This document shows, piece by piece, positions 1 to 4,920 of a stretch of 5,876 bases of DNA. Below the pieces are notes generated by a model, which saw only the letters and a program-made list of their open reading frames with translations, was not told the DNA's origin and did not search any database. This DNA is from DAOMOP01 sp035444405 (lineage in GTDB: Bacteria; Pseudomonadota; Gammaproteobacteria; Burkholderiales; Rhodocyclaceae). The position numbers and the translations under genes were made by a program. The stretch spans positions 1 through 5,876 of the forward strand of contig DAOMOP010000228.1 of the NCBI GenBank assembly GCA_035444405.1, in the 5' to 3' direction. The number at the start of each line of letters is the position of its first letter. Position 1 is the stretch's first letter.

Positions 1-164
1 AGGATCTTGCCGACGAGTGCGTGGTCGGCCGGCAGGTCGGCGGTGTAGCGGGCGGCGCCAGTGACCTTCTCGACGCCGTCGACGAAGGGCAGGCGGGCGC
101 CCGCGCCATGCTTCGTACGGGCTGGTGCGGCGATGTGCTTGAGGTTGCGTTCGGGTGCGTTCAT
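1..164 (-). CDS. hcrA: Molybdopterin-binding large subunit of a xanthine-oxidase-family hydroxylase/reductase, N-terminal fragment (HcrA-like)
   Basis: Only the first 54 codons are in the window; the gene runs off the left edge. The visible protein begins MNAPERNLKH and contains LPFVDGVEKVTGAARYTADL (about residues 25-44). That is the usual opening of xanthine-oxidase-family molybdenum subunits, where the DG-x2-KVTG-x-A-x-Y segment leads into the first domain. Its ATG overlaps the stop of the upstream [2Fe-2S] subunit gene as ATGA, and a strong purine-rich ribosome binding site (GGAGGAGG) lies inside the end of that gene, so the two are translationally coupled. In this family the subunit carries the molybdenum cofactor and the substrate site. 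If the small subunit is HcrC, this is the alpha subunit of 4-hydroxybenzoyl-CoA reductase, which removes the phenolic hydroxyl to give benzoyl-CoA in anaerobic aromatic degradation. The family call is firm; the exact substrate is inferred from the neighbour. Confidence 0.72.
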   Translation of the reverse strand, partial: MNAPERNLKHIAAPARTKHGAGARLPFVDGVEKVTGAARYTADLPADHALVGKI

Positions 165-637
165 GCGGCCTCCTCCCCGGCCTGCGCCGCGGCCTCGACC
201 GAATCGAGGATCTTGACGTAGCCGGTGCAGCGGCACAGGTTGCCGGCAAGTGCGGCGCGGATCGTGTCGCGGTCGGGTTCCGGATCGGTGCGCAGCAGCG
301 CCTCGGCCGCCATGATCATGCCCGGCGTGCAGAAGCCGCACTGGGTGCCGAGGTTCTCGTGGAAGGCGCGCTGCAGGCGCGACAGGCGTCCGTTGCGCAC
401 CATGCCTTCGATGGTCTCGACGCTGCGGCCGGCAACCGAATGCGCCAGCGTGCAACAGGCCAGCCGTGGCCGTCCGTCGACCAACACGGTGCACGCGCCG
501 CACTCGCCGCCGTCGCAGCCCTGTTTGGTGCCGGTGAGGCCGAGCGCCTCGCGCAGATGGTCGAGCAGCAGCGCGTTCACCGCCACCGCATCCTCGCACA
601 GTCGGCCGTTCACCGTGATCCGAAGTAGCGTCTTCAT
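161..637 (-). CDS. hcrC: Small [2Fe-2S] subunit of a xanthine-oxidase-family molybdoenzyme, probably 4-hydroxybenzoyl-CoA reductase gamma subunit
   Basis: A complete 158-residue protein, the normal size for this subunit (about 150-170). It carries electrons between the molybdenum site and the flavin or ferredoxin side of the enzyme, in the cytoplasm. The N-terminal plant-ferredoxin-type domain has cluster cysteines C41, C46, C49 and C61 (motif GCDGGECGAC). The C-terminal helical domain has C100, C103, C135 and C137 (motifs QCGFCTPG and NLCRCTGY). Together these give the two [2Fe-2S] clusters of the family. The start MKTLLRITVNGR is chosen over an upstream ATG at 775 because the extra 46 residues match nothing in the family and AGGAG lies 8 bases before the ATG at 637. 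From memory the whole sequence closely resembles Thauera aromatica HcrC, including the AALAGNLCRCTGYVKI stretch. Related aromatic or aldehyde hydroxylase small subunits are alternatives. The next gene, the large subunit, overlaps by four bases. Confidence 0.85.
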   Translation of the reverse strand: MKTLLRITVNGRLCEDAVAVNALLLDHLREALGLTGTKQGCDGGECGACTVLVDGRPRLACCTLAHSVAGRSVETIEGMVRNGRLSRLQRAFHENLGTQCGFCTPGMIMAAEALLRTDPEPDRDTIRAALAGNLCRCTGYVKILDSVEAAAQAGEEAA

Positions 638-667
638 GTGCCTCGCTCCTGTACAGGCGGCGGGTCG

Positions 668-673
668 ATTCGA
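668..673 (-). promoter_or_regulatory. Possible -10 element of the hcrC promoter
   Basis: On the minus strand positions 673 to 668 read TCGAAT, matching TATAAT at four of six places. A start near 661-663 would put the centre of the FNR-type box (704.5) at about -42, the standard class II activator position, and leave a leader of about 25 bases before the ATG at 637. No good -35 hexamer is visible (TTACAA at 697-692 is poor), as expected for an activator-dependent promoter. This is a weak match read by eye. Confidence 0.3.
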
Positions 674-696
674 GCCACGCCCGCCCGACGCTTGTA

Positions 697-716
697 ATTG
701 GTTGAAATCAAACAAT
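697..716. repeat. 20-base imperfect dyad, possible operator
   Basis: The arms ATTGGTTG (697-704) and CAAACAAT (709-716) are inverted copies matching at seven of eight bases, separated by AAAT. The dyad centre (706.5) is two bases off the centre of the FNR-type box. Dyads with ATTG...CAAT ends are common operators of MarR-family regulators, several of which control aromatic catabolism. It could therefore be a repressor site lying on the activator site, or a chance extension of it. Confidence 0.4.
698..711 (-). promoter_or_regulatory. FNR/AadR-type binding site upstream of hcrC
   Basis: The plus strand reads TTGGT-TGAA-ATCAA (minus strand TTGAT-TTCA-ACCAA). This matches nine of the ten defined bases of the FNR-family consensus TTGAT-N4-ATCAA. 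FNR-type proteins such as AadR and HbaR are known activators of anaerobic aromatic genes, including the hydroxybenzoyl-CoA reductase genes of Rhodopseudomonas palustris. Its centre lies about 67 bases from the hcrC start codon, compatible with class II activation. The site lies inside an imperfect dyad that suggests a competing reading. Confidence 0.5.
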
Positions 717-786
717 CTGAGATGTGCGAATGCTAGCAGGGCCCCCGCGGCGCACCAATATGTAAGCCCATGCATAGGGCCGAGGC

Positions 787-814
787 TTGACTGGGTTATG
801 TACTAAGGTATATT
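787..814 (+). promoter_or_regulatory. Sigma70-like promoter of the modEABC operon
   Basis: TTGACT at 787-792 matches the -35 consensus at five of six bases, and TATATT at 809-814 matches the -10 consensus at five of six, with a 16-base spacer. It is the best promoter pair I see in the intergenic region and points at modE. The predicted transcript start (about 820-822) falls almost on the ATG at 824, which would make a near-leaderless message, or else means another promoter upstream is used. Confidence 0.5.
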
Positions 815-817
815 TTG
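794..817 (+). promoter_or_regulatory. Possible ModE box overlapping the modE promoter
   Basis: GGTTATGT (794-801) and ATATTTTG (810-817) are separated by eight bases. This is the same layout as the Escherichia coli modA operator, whose halves are close to CGTTATAT and ATATAACG. The left half matches at six of eight bases and the right half at five of eight. The site covers the -10 element, so bound molybdate-ModE would block RNA polymerase and give autorepression. The right half is degenerate, so this is suggestive only. Confidence 0.35.
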
Positions 818-823
818 CAGTCG

Positions 824-1627
824 ATGCCACCTCCACTACATAACGCGAGTTTCGTCACCCCGGTTGCGCTGCAGTTCGCTGGCGGCGAGATCTCGCCGCG
901 CCGGCTGGCGCTGCTCGACGCGATCGGGCGGCTCGGGTCGATCAACGCCGCGGCGAAGGAGGTCGGAATCACCTACAAGGGGGCCTGGGATGCGGTCGAC
1001 GCGATGAACAACCTCGCCGGCTCCCGGCTGGTCGCCGCGCGCCACGGTGGCAGCGGCGGCGGCGGGGCCGAGCTGACCGAAGTGGGCCGCGTGATCGTCG
1101 CCGCATGGGAGCGACTCGTCGCGCTTCAGGAAGCGTTCCTGCACCACTGCGGCAGCACACCGGAAGATCCGGGGCTGCTCGGCCTGATCAGGAGACTCAA
1201 CATGCGCACGAGCGCCCGCAACGCGCTGCACGGCACGGTCACGGCGGTCAAGGAAGGCGCGGTGAACGCCGAGGTGTCGCTGGCGCTGGCCGGCGGCGAC
1301 ACGTTGCATGCGATCGTTACGATGGAAAGCCTGCGCGACATGGACCTCAAGCCGGGCATGGACGCCTGGGCGCTCGTCAAGGCGTCCTGGGTCATCCTGG
1401 CCGCGCCCGACGAGGGCCTGAGGACGTCGGCGCGCAACCGCCTGTGCGGGCGCATCACGCGCATCGAGCGCGGCGCAGTGAATACCGAGGTCGTCATGGA
1501 ACTGGCCGGCGGCGCGACGGTGGCGGCCATCATCACCGAGGTCAGTGCGGACAAGCTGGGCTTCGTGGTCGGTGACGAAGCGTGTGCGCTGATCAAGGCG
1601 TCGCACGTGATTCTCGGGGTCGATTGA
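824..1627 (+). CDS. modE: Molybdate-responsive transcriptional regulator ModE with two Mop (TOBE) domains
   Basis: This 267-residue protein is close to E. coli ModE (262). Residues about 18-105 form the winged helix-turn-helix: ISPRRLALLDAIGRLGSINA, then GITYKGAWDAVDAMNN and the glycine-rich wing HGGSGGGGAELTEVGR, all typical of ModE. Two tandem molybdate-binding Mop domains follow, at about 129-194 (starting SARNALHGTV, ending ALVKASWVIL) and 202-265 (SARNRLCGRI to ALIKASHVIL). ModE dimers bind molybdate and then repress mod genes and tune molybdoenzyme genes. It is first in the plus-strand operon, 27 bases before modA, and a possible ModE box sits on its own promoter. The start is uncertain: ATG at 824 is used here, but an in-frame TTG at 815 has AAGG six bases upstream and would add three residues. 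No key region is missing. Confidence 0.93.
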   Translation: MPPPLHNASFVTPVALQFAGGEISPRRLALLDAIGRLGSINAAAKEVGITYKGAWDAVDAMNNLAGSRLVAARHGGSGGGGAELTEVGRVIVAAWERLVALQEAFLHHCGSTPEDPGLLGLIRRLNMRTSARNALHGTVTAVKEGAVNAEVSLALAGGDTLHAIVTMESLRDMDLKPGMDAWALVKASWVILAAPDEGLRTSARNRLCGRITRIERGAVNTEVVMELAGGATVAAIITEVSADKLGFVVGDEACALIKASHVILGVD

Positions 1628-1654
1628 CATCACCATTTTCTACAGGATCGAATC

Positions 1655-2410
1655 ATGAAATATCTTCGCGAACTGCTGGTAGCCTTGGGCTTTGTCTTGC
1701 TGTCGTTCCCGGTGCATGCCGGGAAGTTCACGATCGCGGCGGCATCGGATCTGCGCTATGCGCTGGACGACGTCATCGTCGAATATCGCAAGGCCCATCC
1801 GGATCACGAACCCGAAGTCATCTACGGATCGTCGGGCAAAATGACGACGCAGATCCTGAACGGCGCGCCCTACGACATCTTCTTTTCGGCCGACATCTCG
1901 TTTCCGGAGCGGTTGAAGGAAGCCGGCTTCACGGCCACCGATCCGGCGGTATACGCGATCGGGCGCATCGTGATCTGGAGCAACACGATCGATGCCTCCC
2001 GCTTGACGCTACAGGACCTCAGCGATGCGTCGATCCGCCGCATCGCGATCGCGCAACCCGCGCATGCGCCGTACGGGATGCGGGCGCAGGAGGCGATGGA
2101 GGCAACGGGTATCTGGGACAAGGTGCAGACCAAGCTGGTGTTTGGCGAGAACATCGCGCATACCGCGCAGATGGTCGAGACTGGAGCGGCTGAAGTCGGA
2201 ATCATCGCGCTGTCGCTGGCGAAGTTTCCGAACCTTGCGAAGCACGGCCACCATTTGATCGATGACGCACTGCATCATCCCCTGACCCAAGGCTACATTG
2301 TCACCAAACGCGGGGGCAGCAAGCCCGAGGCGATGGACTTTGCACGCTTCATGGAGAGCGATGCGGCGCACGCGATCATGGAGCGCTACGGTTTCGTGAT
2401 GCCGAAGTGA
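1655..2410 (+). CDS. modA: Periplasmic molybdate-binding protein ModA
   Basis: A 251-residue precursor, normal length for ModA (about 250-260). It starts with a Sec signal peptide: MKYLREL, a hydrophobic core LLVALGFVLLSF, then PVHA with likely cleavage after A22. The mature protein begins with the family opening FTIAAASDLRYALDDV, where S31 lies in the oxyanion pocket. YGSSGKMTTQI (57-67) supplies the second binding loop. PYDIFFSAD (72-80), QPAHAPYG (134-141) and GENIAHTAQMVETGAAEVGI (164-183) are further conserved ModA segments. It captures molybdate, and in related proteins tungstate, in the periplasm and delivers it to ModB. AGGA seven bases before the ATG supports the start. It follows modE by 27 bases. 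The 97-base gap after it holds a hairpin that may set its level relative to modBC. The alternative, a sulfate- or tungstate-specific binder, is less likely given the modBC neighbours. Confidence 0.95.
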   Translation: MKYLRELLVALGFVLLSFPVHAGKFTIAAASDLRYALDDVIVEYRKAHPDHEPEVIYGSSGKMTTQILNGAPYDIFFSADISFPERLKEAGFTATDPAVYAIGRIVIWSNTIDASRLTLQDLSDASIRRIAIAQPAHAPYGMRAQEAMEATGIWDKVQTKLVFGENIAHTAQMVETGAAEVGIIALSLAKFPNLAKHGHHLIDDALHHPLTQGYIVTKRGGSKPEAMDFARFMESDAAHAIMERYGFVMPK

Positions 2411-2459
2411 GACCGTGGCGATGAGGCCTCAGCATTTTGGGGGCGCAAGGCCACGGTCT
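2410..2459 (+). repeat. Intercistronic stem-loop between modA and modB
   Basis: AGACCGTGGC at 2410-2419 and GCCACGGTCT at 2450-2459 are perfect 10-bp inverted copies, enclosing a 30-base loop that begins one base after the modA stop. The loop contains a second perfect palindrome, TGAGGCCTCA (2422-2431), able to form a small structure or support dimer contacts. No run of T follows the stem, so it is not a standard intrinsic terminator. Its place directly after the binding-protein gene resembles stabilising intercistronic stems in other ABC-transporter operons such as malE-malF. Confidence 0.6.
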
Positions 2460-2474
2460 GCATGTGTATGCTCC

Positions 2475-2504
2475 ACGCGTTGATCTGGTGAATAGGGAAC
2501 GCGT
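2475..2504 (+). promoter_or_regulatory. Dyad next to the modB ribosome binding site
   Basis: ACGCGTT (2475-2481) and AACGCGT (2498-2504) are perfect inverted 7-bp arms with a 16-base loop. The modB Shine-Dalgarno AGGGA (2494-2498) lies at the loop-stem border, nine bases before the ATG at 2508. In RNA this hairpin could limit ribosome access to modB. ACGCGT is itself a palindrome, so chance is a real alternative. Confidence 0.35.
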
Positions 2505-2507
2505 CAA

Positions 2508-3194
2508 ATGCTAGGACTCGGACCGGCGGACTGGCAGGCGATCGAGCTCACCTTCCGGCTTTGCCTGTACACGACGATCATCCTGCTCGTGATCGCCACT
2601 CCGCTCGCATGGTGGCTGTCGAGCGGGCGCTCGGTGGCGCGCGTCGTGGTGCAGGCCGTGGTCGCGCTGCCGCTGGTGCTGCCCCCGACGGTGCTCGGCT
2701 TCTACCTGCTGATCGTGCTCGGCCCGCGCGGCTTCGTCGGCCAGACCCTGGAGAACATCGGACTGACGCATCTCGCCTTCAGCTTCGAAGGGATCCTCGT
2801 GGCCTCGGTGCTGTACTCGATGCCCTTCGCGGTGCAGCCGCTGAACGAGGCGTTCGCAAACCTCGGGCGCCGCCATGTCGAAGTGGCCAGTGCGCTCGGC
2901 GCCGGCCTGCTCGACCGCTTCGTCACCGTGATCCTGCCGCTCACACGCGGTGGCTTTGTCGTCGCCGCGACCTTGACCTTCGCGCACACGCTCGGCGAGT
3001 TCGGGGTGATCCTGATGCTCGGTGGCAGCATCCCGGGCGAGACCAAGGTGTTGTCGGTGCTGATCTATGACCACGCCGAGGCGATGAACTACGAGGCGGC
3101 GCACCGGCTGTCGCTGATGTTGCTCGTGTTCTCGTTTCTGACCCTGTTCGTGGTGTACAGCATCAACCGCCGCTTCGAGATCGCGAAGCTATGA
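2508..3194 (+). CDS. modB: Molybdate ABC transporter permease ModB
   Basis: A 228-residue inner-membrane protein, practically the length of E. coli ModB (229). It has the expected string of hydrophobic segments: about 15-38, 47-72, 92-112, 148-171 and 199-219. The cytoplasmic EAA loop that docks on the ATPase is EVASALGAG (125-133) followed by ILPL (142-145). LPLVLPPTVLGFYLL (54-68) and the stretch HTLGEFGVILMLGGSIPGET (160-179) are typical ModB sequences. As a homodimer it forms the channel that receives molybdate from ModA and is powered by ModC. The ATG at 2508 is supported by AGGGA nine bases upstream. Its stop overlaps the start of modC as ATGA, so the two are translationally coupled, consistent with equal amounts of permease and ATPase. 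The upstream 97-base gap with two dyads separates it from modA. Confidence 0.95.
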   Translation: MLGLGPADWQAIELTFRLCLYTTIILLVIATPLAWWLSSGRSVARVVVQAVVALPLVLPPTVLGFYLLIVLGPRGFVGQTLENIGLTHLAFSFEGILVASVLYSMPFAVQPLNEAFANLGRRHVEVASALGAGLLDRFVTVILPLTRGGFVVAATLTFAHTLGEFGVILMLGGSIPGETKVLSVLIYDHAEAMNYEAAHRLSLMLLVFSFLTLFVVYSINRRFEIAKL

Positions 3195-4258
3195 CGCTGC
3201 GGGTCCGTGCCCGTTGGCAGCGCGAGGCATTCGAACTGGCGGTCGACATCGCCTTGCCGCTCGAGGGCGTGACCGCGCTGTTCGGCCGTTCCGGCTGCGG
3301 CAAGACCAGCCTGCTGCGCGTTATCGCCGGACTCGAGCGCGTGCGTGACGCGGAGGTCGCCCTCGGCGATAGGATCTGGCAGCAGGGTCGGCACTTCGTG
3401 CCCTTGCACCGACGGCGCATCGGCCTTGTGTTCCAGGAGCACAGCCTGCTGCCTCACCTGTCCGTGCGCGACAACCTGCTCTACGGCTACCTCCGTACGC
3501 CGCTCGCCGAGCGCCGCCTGCATCTCGACGAGGTCGCAGGGATGCTAGGGATCGGCGAACTGCTCGATCGCCCGATCGACCGGCTCTCCGGCGGGCAAAG
3601 CCAGCGCGTATCGCTAGGTCGGGCGCTGCTGACCAGTCCGCGGCTGTTGCTGCTCGACGAACCGCTCTCGGCACTCGACACCCAGACCAAACGCGAGATC
3701 ATGCCCTTCCTGTCGCGTCTGGCCAGCGAGACGGGCGTGCCGGTGATCATGATCACCCACGCGCCGGACGAGGTCGAACGCCTGGCCGACCGCGTGGTGT
3801 TCCTGCGCGAAGGGCGGGTGGAGCGGATCGAAACCCTGCATGAGGCGCTGGCGCGCGCCGACTCGCCGCTGTTCGAAGAGGAGGGGCCGGTTTCCGTGCT
3901 CGAAGGCGAGCTGGGTGCGCCTGCAGACAACGGCCTGCTGCCCTTCGTCACCCCGGGCGCACGGCTGTGGCTGGTGGGTGGGGGCGGTCGCAGGCCCGGC
4001 CCGGCGCGGCTGCGCATCCTCGCCCGCGATGTCGCGCTGGCGCTGGACGCGCCGGGGCGCGTGAGCATCCTGAACCAGCTCGCGGTGACCGTCGAACGTG
4101 TCGAGCCGACATCGGGCGGGCGGGTGACGGTCGCCTGTCGGCTCGGCGATGGTCGGATCCTGCTCGCGCAGGTCACCGGCTGGTCGGCACGCACGCTGGC
4201 GCTCGCGCCCGGCATGGCCGCCTTCGCGCTGATCAAGTCGGTCGCGCTGATGGAATAG
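3191..4258 (+). CDS. modC: Molybdate ABC transporter ATP-binding protein ModC
   Basis: A 355-residue cytoplasmic ATPase, close to E. coli ModC (352). The nucleotide-binding domain has Walker A GRSGCGKTS (32-40), Q-loop glutamine Q82 in VFQEHSLLPHLSV, signature LSGGQSQR (132-139), Walker B LLLLDEPLSALD (152-163) and H-loop H190 in MITHAPDE. All catalytic residues are present. RLRILARDVALAL (273-285) leads into a C-terminal Mop/TOBE domain (about 291-355, SILNQLAVTVERV to AFALIKSVAL), which in ModC proteins binds molybdate and can inhibit transport when the cell is replete. It drives molybdate uptake through the ModB dimer. Start and stop fit coupling to modB by a four-base overlap. Its last 26 bases are shared, on the other strand, with the end of the methyltransferase gene, so there is no intergenic terminator here. 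Confidence 0.95.
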   Translation: MTLRVRARWQREAFELAVDIALPLEGVTALFGRSGCGKTSLLRVIAGLERVRDAEVALGDRIWQQGRHFVPLHRRRIGLVFQEHSLLPHLSVRDNLLYGYLRTPLAERRLHLDEVAGMLGIGELLDRPIDRLSGGQSQRVSLGRALLTSPRLLLLDEPLSALDTQTKREIMPFLSRLASETGVPVIMITHAPDEVERLADRVVFLREGRVERIETLHEALARADSPLFEEEGPVSVLEGELGAPADNGLLPFVTPGARLWLVGGGGRRPGPARLRILARDVALALDAPGRVSILNQLAVTVERVEPTSGGRVTVACRLGDGRILLAQVTGWSARTLALAPGMAAFALIKSVALME

Positions 4259-4895
4259 GCTTGCGCAGCAGTGCGACGTTCGCGCGCGGAAACTCGCACT
4301 GCCAGCCGTGGATCCGCGCGAGGCACTGGAAGGTCTCCTCGCGGTAGAAGACCACGTGGGTCGGGTCGCGTCGGTAGTGCCAGGCAGCGAAGCGGGCATC
4401 GTCGGTCTGGAAGCAGGTCATCACCGCGAGCCAGCCGCCGGGACGCAGCAGGCGATCGAGTTGGCGGAACGCATCGGCCGGCCGGTGGAAATGCTCGACC
4501 ACTTCGGTGCAGGTGACGAAATCGTAGCGTCGCGTCAGCACCCGAGGGTCGTTGAAGAAAAGCGGGTCGAACAGCGCGACCTCGTGTCCCGCCTCGCGCA
4601 GCATGGCCGCGAGCGCGGGCCCGGGGCCGCATCCGTAATCGAGCCCGCATTGCGCGGGCGGCAATCGTTCGAGCAGCGGGTCGGCGAGCTGTCGGAGAAA
4701 GCGGCGATAGCCTTCGTCCTCGGCATCGTTACGATGCAGCAGGTACTCCGCCCTCTCGATCCCGGGAGCAGGCAACTGCGCCGGATCCAGGAAGGTTGCC
4801 AGGCAATGCGCGCAGCGCCAGTAGTCGCGCCGGCTGACCTCCGCGAAGAAGCGCGCACCGGGTGTTTCGCACACGGGGCAGTTCGGAGCGGTCAC
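4233..4895 (-). CDS. Class I SAM-dependent methyltransferase with N-terminal zinc-ribbon-like motif
   Basis: A 220-residue cytoplasmic protein when started at the GTG at 4895, which has GGAG nine bases upstream. An ATG at 4946 would add 17 residues but would overlap the upstream gene by 26 bases and lacks a clear ribosome binding site. Numbered from the GTG, CPVC (6-9) and CAHC (28-31) form a four-cysteine, probably zinc-binding knuckle. The Rossmann methyltransferase core follows: motif I GLDYGCGPG (84-92), the acidic residue D110 ending strand 2 (ALFDP), TEVVEH (130-135), LLRPGGW (149-155) and RRDPTHVVFY (175-184). This is the common Methyltransf_11/23-like fold with an added ribbon; the methyl acceptor cannot be told. 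It lies 25 bases after the regulator gene, so they are probably co-transcribed, and it converges on and overlaps modC. A role linked to molybdenum is not supported beyond position. Confidence 0.82.
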   Translation of the reverse strand: MTAPNCPVCETPGARFFAEVSRRDYWRCAHCLATFLDPAQLPAPGIERAEYLLHRNDAEDEGYRRFLRQLADPLLERLPPAQCGLDYGCGPGPALAAMLREAGHEVALFDPLFFNDPRVLTRRYDFVTCTEVVEHFHRPADAFRQLDRLLRPGGWLAVMTCFQTDDARFAAWHYRRDPTHVVFYREETFQCLARIHGWQCEFPRANVALLRKPIPSARPT

Positions 4896-4920
4896 GACAC
4901 CGTTCTCCAGAATCACAACT

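Larger units (their letters stand above)
638..814. promoter_or_regulatory. Divergent intergenic control region between the hydroxylase operon and modE
   Basis: This 177-base gap separates two genes transcribed away from each other, so it must hold both promoters. It is visibly more AT-rich than its flanks around 691-735 and 755-815. It contains an FNR-type box and a longer dyad (697-716) on the hydroxylase side, and a sigma70-like promoter with a possible ModE box (787-817) on the modE side. A further short palindrome, TGCTAGCA at 732-739, has no assigned role. I see no small gene in it. Confidence 0.75.

Noticed and set aside
638..775. N-terminal extension of the small subunit from an ATG at 775, with a hydrophobic stretch that could pass for a signal peptide.
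   Set aside because: The family is cytoplasmic and starts at the equivalent of MKTLLRITVNGR. The extension crosses the FNR-type box, and the ATG at 637 has a good AGGAG.
756..778. Second ModE-like site around AATATGTA...TGCATAGG.
   Set aside because: The half-sites do not pair well with each other or with the known ModE halves.
1201..1620. DNA-level tandem repeat within modE.
   Set aside because: The similarity is the normal duplicated Mop domain at protein level; the bases have diverged and it is not a recent repeat.
836..1636. A 266-codon open frame on the minus strand across modE.
   Set aside because: It is an antisense shadow in GC-rich DNA. Its product is rich in Arg, Gln, Asp and His with no recognisable motif, while the plus-strand frame is an unmistakable ModE.
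2410..2459. Intrinsic terminator after modA.
   Set aside because: The stem is strong but has a 30-base loop and no following T-run, and modBC downstream need the transcript.
2411..2507. Moco riboswitch in the modA-modB gap.
   Set aside because: The stretch is shorter than the motif as I know it and I cannot match its conserved elements by eye. Only a covariance search could revive this.
3487..4650. A 387-codon open frame on the minus strand across modC and the methyltransferase end.
   Set aside because: Its product is low-complexity Arg/Ser/Pro text, and it crosses two genes with full sets of family motifs in other frames.
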